A stretch of 64,000 nucleotides of DNA from DAHUXN01 sp963729815 (GTDB lineage: Bacteria; Acidobacteriota; Terriglobia; Acidiferrales; UBA7541): positions 186,001-250,000 of the forward strand of contig CAVSPU010000004.1 of assembly GCA_963729815.1 (NCBI GenBank), read 5' to 3'. The position numbers and the translations under genes are program-made. Below, one piece after another: positions 56,956-64,000 of this stretch. Within the stretch, counting starts at the first letter, position 1. The number at the start of each line of letters is the position of its first letter. The notes under the pieces are model-generated. The model saw nothing but the letters and a program-made list of their open reading frames with translations. It had not been told where the DNA came from and searched no databases.

Positions 56956-57052
56956 GGGCCGCCATGAGCGCTTTGCGAATGTCTTGTTGCGGAAATGCGA
57001 TCCGGTTCAAATCCTGTATGGACTGCAGTTTCCGGTCAGTGGGAGAGAGGTC

Positions 57053-59656
57053 ATGAACAATCACAGAACAGTTATCGCGCTGGGCCTCATGCTGCTTGCG
57101 GCAATGTGGCTGCCGGCTCGATCTTGCGCCCAGGAGACCTCCGGCGGAACACAGGGCACGAATTCCGGCGATTACAACGTTCAGCAAACCATCGAGTTCG
57201 GATACCGGGCCAACGAAATCAACGGGAATTATGATACCTACGACACATTCGTCAATCTCGGGTCCGGCGTGCGCCTGTTTGATTACACGGTCGATATGCG
57301 TTCTCTGGATCATCATGGCCCATTTTTCGACGATCTCAGTTTCAGCAACTTCGGCTATGGCGGCGATCCGAACGATGTTTCGCGCCTACACATTGATAAG
57401 AACAAATGGTTCGACTTCAACGTACTCTTCCGGCGGGATGTGAATTTCTGGGATTACAATCTCTTTGCCAACCCGCTGAATCCTGCGGCACTGAATCCGC
57501 TGGGATCGTCTACGACGGGCTGCATCGTCAGTCCGTCATCCTCGGTGAATCCCGGACTTCCTGGATACTGCTCGAGCCCATCTGTCGCCCAGACAAATTC
57601 GCCGCACGCGCTCGATCTGGTGCGGCGCATGCAGGACTACGATTTGACGCTCCTGCCGCAATCCAGAGTTCGATTTCGCCTGGGCTACTCCCGTGACACG
57701 GATGACGGTCCTGGCTTCTTCACCACAGACAGCGGAACGATACCCGATTTCCCCGAAAGCTACAGCTATACGACGAACGCCTACCGCGTCGGAGTGGATT
57801 TTCACATCCTGCCACGAACCACGATCTCCTACGATCAGTTCCTCAGCTATTTCAGGCAGGACAACACCGTTACGGAAAATCCCACGGCCACGCCGCAGCA
57901 ATATGGCTATCAGGCTAATGGCGTCCCCGTTGATCTCGGTATCGTTTGGAGCACGCAAACGCCGGCGGAAGCGTTGCCATGCGCCACTCCGATCGCGAAC
58001 GCCACAACCACGCCGCCAACAGCCACTGCGACCTGCAATGGATTTGTGAGCTACAGTCAGGTGGGCCAGCCCAGGGACTTCATGCCAACCGAAAGGCTTC
58101 GCTTCCAATCGAACTATTTCCAAAAGTTTGAGATGACAGGCTCATTCGGCTACAGCAGCTCTGACAATAAGATCCCGAACTTCAACGAAACGATGATCGG
58201 CTGGACTCTCCGGAATTCATCTCCGGGCAGCACGACCGCGGGCCCGGCGGAAGCCAAGCGCGATTCCGTGGATGGCGATTGGTCGGGTGTGTATTCGGTG
58301 ACCAACAACTTCCGCATCGAGGATTTCTTCCATTACAACAACTGGCGCATTCCCGGCATGTGGGACAGCATCCTCGGTTCTCTGTTCGATGCACCCGGTG
58401 CAACGGGCTTGGGCGCTCCGATCGGGTATTTTGTGGCCACCAATTGCGACGCCGCCAACAACTACAGCGGCCCAGCGTGCCCCAACCACGCAGCCAATTC
58501 TGCCGCGGATCTGGTGGACGCCTACAACGCGAATTTCCTGAAGCAGGATATGAAATCCAATACTTTTCAGCTCGATTATGACTTCAGCAAACGGTTCAGC
58601 GCTTACGTCGGATATTTGTACACCCATCGCGACATCGTAATGTCCTCCCTCAGCTACACCACTGCGGATATCTATTATCCGGGAGGAGCCACTGCCTCGA
58701 CGACGAATGACTTTCTGGCCGCGCGCGGAAGCTGCCAGCTTGTGGCCGGAGCGCTCCCTGCGGGCTGCGTGCTGAACGGCGACAATTCGATCACCTACAC
58801 GCCCCCTGTGCCGACGACCGGCGCCACGGTCGACACGCTTGACATCGGCGAAAACTCGCTGCTCCTCGGCGCAAAAATGCGTCCTGTCGATACCCTCCTC
58901 ATCAACGCAGATTTTTCTTTCGGCTACAACGACGCTGCTTTCACTCGCATCGATCCCCGGCAAGTGCAGAGCTATAAAATGCATGCCACGTATACGCCGA
59001 AGCCCTGGGCCACGGTGGACGGCGCAGTCGAAATCCACGAAAATCGCGACAACATCTACACTGTGGACAATTTGGAGCATGACCGCATGTACAGTTTCAG
59101 CACAATGCTCATCCCCAACCAGCGCTTGGCTATCAGCTTCGGCTACAACTATTGGGATGTATACACGCAGTCGGATATCTGCTTCAACTATTCCATCTCT
59201 TACAACAACCCGACGCCGCCTCCGAATACACTGCCCGTCAGCACTTCGCCTCCCGGTGTGGCTACTACGGCTTGCCCGATTCCCGGAGCGAATCTCGGTG
59301 CAACAGGATTGGGTGCTCTTTCCACCTACGCCAGCAACGATCATTTCGCGCATGCCGATCTGATGTGGAAGCCCGCCAAGCGCGTCACGGCAAACCTCGG
59401 ATACGGCGGCAGCTTCGTCCGCGGTAGCACGATCTTTCTCAATCCGCTCGCACCTTCGGGAACGGTCGATTACAATTATCAGTTGCCATATGGTTCCATC
59501 ACCATCGATATGTACAAGGGCATTAGCTATAAGATGGGCTGGAACTATTACGGGTTTAACGAGGCGGGAAACACGAGCCCGTTCGGATTGGCGGCGATAC
59601 CGTTGCAGGATTTCAATGGGAGCAACATCACATTTTCGCTCAGGGATTCGTTCTAA
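57053..59656 (+). CDS. MtrB/PioB-family outer-membrane beta-barrel
   Basis: The start at 57053 has GAGAGAGG upstream and gives 867 residues with a signal peptide (ALGLMLLAAMWLPARSCAQ). The chain consists of many alternating amphipathic strands (VNLGSGVRLFDYTVDMRSL, RVRFRLGYSRDTDDGPGFF, FSAYVGYLYTHRDIVMSSL, RVTANLGYGGSFVRGSTIF) and ends in FSLRDSF with a terminal Phe, as outer-membrane barrels do. The size and pairing with a decaheme cytochrome identify it as MtrB/PioB-type, the sheath for the cytochrome wire. It is larger than Shewanella MtrB (about 700 residues), mostly through long loops rich in Pro and Thr. The frame from 56855 overlaps the cytochrome and is not used. Confidence 0.88.
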   Translation: MNNHRTVIALGLMLLAAMWLPARSCAQETSGGTQGTNSGDYNVQQTIEFGYRANEINGNYDTYDTFVNLGSGVRLFDYTVDMRSLDHHGPFFDDLSFSNFGYGGDPNDVSRLHIDKNKWFDFNVLFRRDVNFWDYNLFANPLNPAALNPLGSSTTGCIVSPSSSVNPGLPGYCSSPSVAQTNSPHALDLVRRMQDYDLTLLPQSRVRFRLGYSRDTDDGPGFFTTDSGTIPDFPESYSYTTNAYRVGVDFHILPRTTISYDQFLSYFRQDNTVTENPTATPQQYGYQANGVPVDLGIVWSTQTPAEALPCATPIANATTTPPTATATCNGFVSYSQVGQPRDFMPTERLRFQSNYFQKFEMTGSFGYSSSDNKIPNFNETMIGWTLRNSSPGSTTAGPAEAKRDSVDGDWSGVYSVTNNFRIEDFFHYNNWRIPGMWDSILGSLFDAPGATGLGAPIGYFVATNCDAANNYSGPACPNHAANSAADLVDAYNANFLKQDMKSNTFQLDYDFSKRFSAYVGYLYTHRDIVMSSLSYTTADIYYPGGATASTTNDFLAARGSCQLVAGALPAGCVLNGDNSITYTPPVPTTGATVDTLDIGENSLLLGAKMRPVDTLLINADFSFGYNDAAFTRIDPRQVQSYKMHATYTPKPWATVDGAVEIHENRDNIYTVDNLEHDRMYSFSTMLIPNQRLAISFGYNYWDVYTQSDICFNYSISYNNPTPPPNTLPVSTSPPGVATTACPIPGANLGATGLGALSTYASNDHFAHADLMWKPAKRVTANLGYGGSFVRGSTIFLNPLAPSGTVDYNYQLPYGSITIDMYKGISYKMGWNYYGFNEAGNTSPFGLAAIPLQDFNGSNITFSLRDSF

Positions 59657-59718
59657 GCGAATATCTACAGACAGCAACAAGTCGCGATATCGTTCTTCGT
59701 ATAGAGGAGGCTGGTCAG

Positions 59719-60060
59719 ATGAATTGTTTCTTGCGTCAAGTAAGTCGCGAAGCGCTCTTGGCAGTCGCGCTTTTGTTTCTCTTCAATATTTCCACCCGGG
59801 CCGATGATTCGGCGAGCGTTTACAAAGCCAAGTGCGCCGTGTGCCACGCGCCAGACGGCAGCGGCGGCAACGCAATGGGCAAACAACTGGGCGCGAAGGA
59901 CCTGCGATCCGACGAGGTCCAGAAACATACGGACGCGGAACTTACCGACAACATAACCAACGGCCTTGGCAAGAAAATGCCAGCCTACAAAGATAAGCTT
60001 ACCGCCGACCAGATCAAAGGGCTCGTCGCTTTCATCCGCGACTTGGGAAAAAAGAAATAA
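59719..60060 (+). CDS. Small class I cytochrome c
   Basis: This 113-residue protein has a signal peptide (ALLAVALLFLFNISTRA), a single CAVCH haem site at about residue 39, and a later GKKMPAYKDKL whose Met is the expected sixth ligand. This is the pattern of c6/c551-like soluble cytochromes. The ATG at 59719 follows AGAGGAGG. It comes 62 bp after the MtrB-like barrel in the same direction and probably shuttles electrons between the inner membrane and the decaheme conduit. Confidence 0.93.
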   Translation: MNCFLRQVSREALLAVALLFLFNISTRADDSASVYKAKCAVCHAPDGSGGNAMGKQLGAKDLRSDEVQKHTDAELTDNITNGLGKKMPAYKDKLTADQIKGLVAFIRDLGKKK

Positions 60061-60126
60061 GATTTCCGGGCGCTCTGCCTTGAGAGAAATTCTTCCTGGA
60101 AACTTCTCCGCAAGCCGGGATTAGCG

Positions 60127-60154
60127 GGGAGGCAAAACTGCAAGCTCGCCTCCC
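60127..60154. repeat. Inverted repeat downstream of cytochrome operon
   Basis: GGGAGGC (60127-60133) and GCCTCCC (60148-60154) form a 7-bp stem with a 14-nt loop, 66 bp after the cytochrome c stop codon. There is no U-run, so it is a possible mRNA 3'-end hairpin or bidirectional terminator between convergent units rather than a proven terminator. Confidence 0.45.
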
Positions 60155-60281
60155 TACAGCACGCCATTTTACACGCTGCATGCAAGCAGTACCGTGCTGG
60201 CCGCGCGGATTACCTTTTGTCGCACGATCGCCCATGAACGTAGGCCGCAAACCAACAGTAATTTCCTCAAATCCTCGCCGA

Positions 60282-61040
60282 TCATTCCCGGACGACGGCG
60301 TCGGACGGCGCACAAACTAATACCGTGCGCCCAGGCACCCCGGCGGCCAATCGCCGAAGCGCGTAGCGGAAGGGTCTTGCGCCAGCGCTGACCGAACAGG
60401 ACTCCAGCCGGTAGTAGCCATCCTCGAAGCGGACCACACGCGGAGGAATCCAATCTTTTTTTCGTCGGGACGCACGAATCTCGAGAGTCTCCTCCGATTC
60501 GGTCATTCTGGAGCAGATTTCATCTCGGACTTCGGGAAGCATCGCGGCCAACATCCGCTCGCGAATAGCAGAAACGAAAGAGGAGCCATTGCCACCTGCA
60601 CTTCCCGTTTCCTGCAGACTTTCCGCGTCACGATGGCGAAAAGCGCCAAAGAGAATTTTATCGCATAGGAAAAGCGGCAACGTTCCCAGGACGTCTCCCG
60701 TGAATGCCGCGGAAAAGCGTACTGCTCCTTCCGCCATGCAGTACGCTAGAAGCAACGTCAGAGAATGAGTTAACCAAACGGAAAGCGCAACGGCTCCGAT
60801 CTCCTGAACCCTGACGCCGGCCCCCAGCTTCCCCGTCATGGCGGTGGCGACGCCGTGATTCACCCAGGCTGTCATGGAGTACATGTACCAATATCCGAGC
60901 GCAACGATTGCGCCAAAGAGCTCCACGAGCCCGCTGACCATCGCGGCCTCCTCCCATGTCAAGGACCGCGAGAATGGAAGCGACTCGCGCCACCATTTCG
61001 GCAGAAGAGCAAAGATCGGGCCTAGTATGTAGTTCCACAT
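60282..61040 (-). CDS. Hypothetical membrane protein
   Basis: This 252-residue protein has two or three membrane helices in its first half (ELFGAIVALGYWYMYSM, GAVALSVWLTHSLTLLLAYCM, FTGDVLGTLPLFLCDKILFG). A charged cytoplasmic region follows (IRERMLAAMLPEVRDEI ... EETLEIRASRRKKDWIPPRVVRFEDGYYRLESC). No family is recognised. It is transcribed toward the cytochrome operon and ends 221 bp from it. Coding status is supported by the clear split into hydrophobic and charged regions. Confidence 0.7.
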   Translation of the reverse strand: MWNYILGPIFALLPKWWRESLPFSRSLTWEEAAMVSGLVELFGAIVALGYWYMYSMTAWVNHGVATAMTGKLGAGVRVQEIGAVALSVWLTHSLTLLLAYCMAEGAVRFSAAFTGDVLGTLPLFLCDKILFGAFRHRDAESLQETGSAGGNGSSFVSAIRERMLAAMLPEVRDEICSRMTESEETLEIRASRRKKDWIPPRVVRFEDGYYRLESCSVSAGARPFRYALRRLAAGVPGRTVLVCAPSDAVVRE

Positions 61041-61403
61041 GTTGGGAACTACAGTCGATTATAAGTTTTCTTAGCTTCCTAGAAAGTAAGTAACGCGCAG
61101 ACATATCCAAAGAGTAATTGAAAGGAGTCCGTGCATGAGGGCCGGGTTTCTGATCTTCCGCGATTCTGAGTGGCCGCAAAGCACCAGGACCGCTTGAAAA
61201 TCACCACCGGACAGCTCCTCGGGGACATCCTTATGGCAAGGTTCTCCGCTGGCATTCCATTGATAACGCAAGGCTTCGAGACGAACATAGACCAGGGCCC
61301 TGATTGGCCACACATCTGCATTAGTTCAAGTTGAGAGTCGCGATGAGTTTTTGGAGGCATTCAGTCTTAGCTGAGTTTTACGACTCTTCAAAGGGAGCCG
61401 AAA
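61041..61403. other. Divergent intergenic region, no gene recognised
   Basis: This 363-bp region separates the leftward membrane protein gene from the rightward Gly/His-rich protein gene. Only AAAGGGAG, the ribosome site of the latter, is recognisable at its right end. No GTGA or LacI-type palindrome is present. Confidence 0.5.
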
Positions 61404-61889
61404 ATGCGATACCTGAAAATTCTTGCGATACTTGGCATATGCTTCGTTTTCGCACCCTACGCACATGCGCAGAGGGTTGTGGTCGGTGTTGGGATTGGCG
61501 ATCCAGCCTACGTTGGTGCGCCTCCTGTGTGCTCCTACGGCTACTATTCGTATTACCCGTATGCGTGCGCGCCGTATGGCTACTACGGGCCGAGTTGGTT
61601 CTCCGGCGGAGTTTTCATCGGAGCAGGTCCGTGGTTCCATGGCTTTTATGGACACCCGGGCTTTTATGGTCGGCCGGGGTTTTATGGCCACGCCGGCTAT
61701 TTCGGCCGGCCTGGCTTCAGGTCCGGACCCGTCGCTCGCGGACCCGCCTACTTCGGACGCGGCACTGTTCGTGGCGGCTTCCATGGTGGCGGCAACGTCC
61801 GTGGCAGCAGCTTCCGCGGTGGCAGCAGCTTCCACGGTGGCGGAGGATTTCATGGTGGAGGCGGCTTTCATGGTGGCGGACGCAGGTAA
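61404..61889 (+). CDS. Secreted Gly/Tyr/His-rich repeat protein
   Basis: This 161-residue protein begins with a signal peptide (MRYLKILAILGICFVFAPYAHAQ). A Tyr-rich segment (YGYYSYYPYACAPYGYYG) and short repeats follow: FYGHPGFYGRPGFYGHAGYFG at about 95-120, then FHGGG/FRGGS units to the end. Low-complexity Gly-rich secreted proteins of this type are common in soil bacteria. His-Gly repeats may bind metal or surfaces, but no function is known. A strong intrinsic terminator follows the gene. Confidence 0.8.
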   Translation: MRYLKILAILGICFVFAPYAHAQRVVVGVGIGDPAYVGAPPVCSYGYYSYYPYACAPYGYYGPSWFSGGVFIGAGPWFHGFYGHPGFYGRPGFYGHAGYFGRPGFRSGPVARGPAYFGRGTVRGGFHGGGNVRGSSFRGGSSFHGGGGFHGGGGFHGGGRR

Positions 61890-61916
61890 ATTCTGTCCAC
61901 TACGTGGAGCTCGAAC

Positions 61917-61950
61917 GACCGGCAGCCCATGCTGCCGGCCGTTTCGTTTT
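61917..61950 (+). terminator. Intrinsic terminator after the Gly-rich protein gene
   Basis: CCGGCAGC (61919-61926) pairs with GCTGCCGG (61931-61938) around a CCAT loop. The stem is followed by a T-rich run (GTTTCGTTTT, 61941-61950). It lies 28 bp after the stop codon. Confidence 0.85.
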
Positions 61951-62009
61951 CAGGATCTCGATGAGAATCGAGTCGTGAAACACTGCATCCCCGCGGGAAA
62001 AGGCGAGTC

Positions 62010-64000
62010 CTAGTCTCCGGGGTGATACACCCGCTCGGTGTGCCCCTTCAGTTGTGATCGGTAGAAGTAGACGTCCCTCAAATTGCCCGTGCTGTACCGC
62101 CCGGCCTCATCATCGAAATGCGGTGATGCCGGATTGCCGCTCTCGCCGCCAGCCGTCACGGCCTTGGCTCGCACTGTCTTCCCGAATTCAACCACTGCGA
62201 CGAAGCTGTTCCCGCTGGTGCCGTACCATTTCTTCGTGTTCGGGTACGGGCGCGCTCCAAAAGACGCCAGCGAGCCCCACTGCGACGAAGTGAACTCGAC
62301 GGGAATGCTCGGCTTAGCGTCGTCGAAATGCGAAACAATTTCGTCGTCGAGGCGCTGGAAACGATTTATGTTTCCCCAAGGTGTTTTCCACGTTCCAAAG
62401 TCCGCCGTAAGTCGGTCAGACGCTGCCGCCAGCGATTGCAGTAGCTGCCCCGCAGGCACTTTGCTGCCGACGTAATCGTACACAGGCATGTCGGCACTTC
62501 TCGCTTCGCGGCCCACGTGATGCACGATATCCTCGCCCCAAAATACCGCGAGAGAAGTGGGAACGGAATCAACTCCCCATCGGAAATCCCACGTGCGCAG
62601 AAGCTTAATTTGATCAGCCAATTTTGCTTTCAGCGGGTCCGAGTCAGGGTCTTGGTCCCAGGCCTTTATCAGCGCGGGCATCGCCTTTTCAAACCATGGC
62701 AGGTAACTGTCGAACGCTGCGCCAATCAGGGAATCGAGACTGAAAGGCTTGTCCCTGTTCCCAAGGACCATGACTGCGTGGAGCCCGCGCGCGGATTCCC
62801 CGCCCTTCTCTACATACGCAGGAAAATCTGCTTTCTTCAGGCTGCCCGGCCCCGCCGCATTCCACGGCGCGTCGTTCGAGTTGTAAATCCAGCCGCTCTT
62901 GGGATTCAGCAAGTGCGGAGTTTCGTCCAATGAAAGAAGCCCGTGCCAATCCGTCGCTGGATTGCTGCCATCCACCGGTTTGGTGAAATCGAAACTGTTA
63001 TCACGTTTGGGAATGAAGTTGGCCTGGTAATAGGCGATGTCGCCATCAGCATCGGCGAAGATGGTGTTGTTCGATGAGTCCGCGCGCAGCTCCATCGTTT
63101 GCAGGAAGGACTTGAAGTCCGTAGCCTTGGTGCGCGTGTAAGACTGAACCAGTGCTTTGATCGGCTCCTGCATCAAACGGATGGTCACCCACTTTCCATT
63201 CTGCTCGCCGCCCTTTTCCTCGCCAATGACTGGTCCGTGCTCGGTGTAATACGCAGTGAATTTCTTTTCGGCCATACCGTGGTCGGTCATGTACGGCACA
63301 GTGATCTCTTTCGCTGTGACCGGAAGCTCCTTGTTCCCGTACTTGTAATAATAGCGGTCGCCTTTCTTCTCCACCGTTTCCAGAAATTCGTCAACCGCAT
63401 CTACGCCGCTGGAAGTGTGCATCCAGCCGACGTGCGGATTGAATCCCTGATAGATGAAGAACTGACCCCACGTCACGGCGCCATACGCGTCCAGCCCTTC
63501 GTCGCTCACCATCTGCAGTTCGGAACGGAAATAAAATGACGTATGCGGATTGATCAGCAGCAGCGCGTGGTGGTCGACTGTGATCGCGGGCGCGATGGCC
63601 ATGCCGTTTGAGCCGGTCGGCTCCGCGGTCTCACTCTCGTCGTCATCCGCTGCCATCGTTTGGGGCATGGGCGCATGGCCGTAGAACGCAGCGAGCTGGT
63701 CGACATTGACGCGTTCGATATCCCCTCCAATGCTCCCTTCGCTAAAGCTCAGCGCCATCCACGGCTCGAATTTCTTGATCACTCTCGGTTTCACTTCCGG
63801 GTGTTTGTAGAGGTAGTAGTTCAGCCCGTCGGCGAACGCGTTCATCAGCGTCTTCAGCCATGCCGGACTTTCCGCATATTGCTTCTTCAGCGTTTCGGGA
63901 TCAATGAACAGCTTCATCCGCAGGTCCAGGTAGATTTGGGACTCACCCTCCGTCTCCGCAAGCCGTCCCATCGCGTTGATGTAGTTCGTCTCGACGCGAT
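62010..64000 (-). CDS. Penicillin acylase family (peptidase S45) enzyme, N-terminus beyond window
   Basis: The frame is open from the stop codon at 62010 to the window end (about 663 residues), so the signal peptide and start of the alpha chain are missing. GSNGMAIAPAITVDHHALLLINPHTSFYFRSE fits the autocleavage site and start of the beta chain, where the Ser after Gly becomes the N-terminal nucleophile (Ntn hydrolase). Further beta-chain motifs include WMHTSSGVDAVDEF, YYTEHGPVIGE, DGDIAYYQANFIPKRD and SGNSFVAVVEF near the end. Family members hydrolyse amides such as beta-lactam side chains or acyl-homoserine lactones; the natural substrate here is unknown. The product is probably periplasmic. 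Confidence 0.9.
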   Translation of the reverse strand, partial: RVETNYINAMGRLAETEGESQIYLDLRMKLFIDPETLKKQYAESPAWLKTLMNAFADGLNYYLYKHPEVKPRVIKKFEPWMALSFSEGSIGGDIERVNVDQLAAFYGHAPMPQTMAADDDESETAEPTGSNGMAIAPAITVDHHALLLINPHTSFYFRSELQMVSDEGLDAYGAVTWGQFFIYQGFNPHVGWMHTSSGVDAVDEFLETVEKKGDRYYYKYGNKELPVTAKEITVPYMTDHGMAEKKFTAYYTEHGPVIGEEKGGEQNGKWVTIRLMQEPIKALVQSYTRTKATDFKSFLQTMELRADSSNNTIFADADGDIAYYQANFIPKRDNSFDFTKPVDGSNPATDWHGLLSLDETPHLLNPKSGWIYNSNDAPWNAAGPGSLKKADFPAYVEKGGESARGLHAVMVLGNRDKPFSLDSLIGAAFDSYLPWFEKAMPALIKAWDQDPDSDPLKAKLADQIKLLRTWDFRWGVDSVPTSLAVFWGEDIVHHVGREARSADMPVYDYVGSKVPAGQLLQSLAAASDRLTADFGTWKTPWGNINRFQRLDDEIVSHFDDAKPSIPVEFTSSQWGSLASFGARPYPNTKKWYGTSGNSFVAVVEFGKTVRAKAVTAGGESGNPASPHFDDEAGRYSTGNLRDVYFYRSQLKGHTERVYHPGD

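Overview
This window most likely comes from a member of the Acidobacteriota, probably an uncultured soil or sediment lineage. That is an inference from gene content: five FG-GAP/ASPIC-UnbV (CRTAC1-type) secreted proteins, an Oar-like TonB receptor with a carboxypeptidase-like N-terminal domain, a DUF5695-like protein, Tat-exported CAZymes and a sigma-70 of acidobacterial type. No rRNA, tRNA, CRISPR array, integrase or transposase was recognised.

Layout. 1-21 kb is a saccharide-use region: an SSS-type Na+/solute symporter (cut by the window edge), GH27 alpha-galactosidase, a decayed TonB receptor, TPR and CRTAC1 secreted proteins, a DUF5695-like/GH31/TPR operon, and a Tat-exported protein of unknown family followed by an AhpD-family gene that reads through an in-frame UGA (predicted selenoprotein). 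Near-identical 12-bp palindromes (GTAAACGTTTAC / GAAAACGTTTTC type) lie in the promoter regions here and look like operators of one LacI-family regulator that is not encoded in the window. 21-22.5 kb is an amidase. 22.7-34.5 kb is a co-directional, partly overlapping run: pentaheme cytochrome-TPR, CRTAC1, a large TPR-CRTAC1 fusion, a NarL-type two-component pair, and another CRTAC1. 34.5-38.1 kb encodes nucleotide-sugar enzymes, including a hydrolysing 2-epimerase fused to a DegT aminotransferase. 38-46.6 kb is mixed: Ada-AlkA repair protein, HAF-repeat protein, RpoD-like sigma factor, DEAD-box helicase and small hypotheticals.

46.9-60 kb looks like a redox/energy-stress region: two tandem-domain universal stress proteins, an ADP-forming acyl-CoA synthetase fused to a GNAT domain, a zinc alcohol dehydrogenase, a Cys-rich protein, a Crp/Fnr regulator, a decaheme MtrA/DmsE-like cytochrome, an MtrB/PioB-like outer-membrane barrel and a small cytochrome c. 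Seven GTGA-N6-TCAC palindromes sit in the promoters of these genes, twice as pairs spaced exactly 22 bp. The regulator's recognition helix carries the R-E-x-x-R contacts that CRP uses for GTGA, so the regulator and its likely targets are encoded together. The window ends with a membrane protein, a Gly/His-rich secreted protein and a partial penicillin-acylase-family enzyme.

The items most worth attention are the AhpD-like selenoprotein with its hairpin at 20472-21038, the GTGA regulon with the MtrAB-type conduit, the LacI-type operator set, the cytochrome/CRTAC1/two-component cluster, and the epimerase-aminotransferase fusion.
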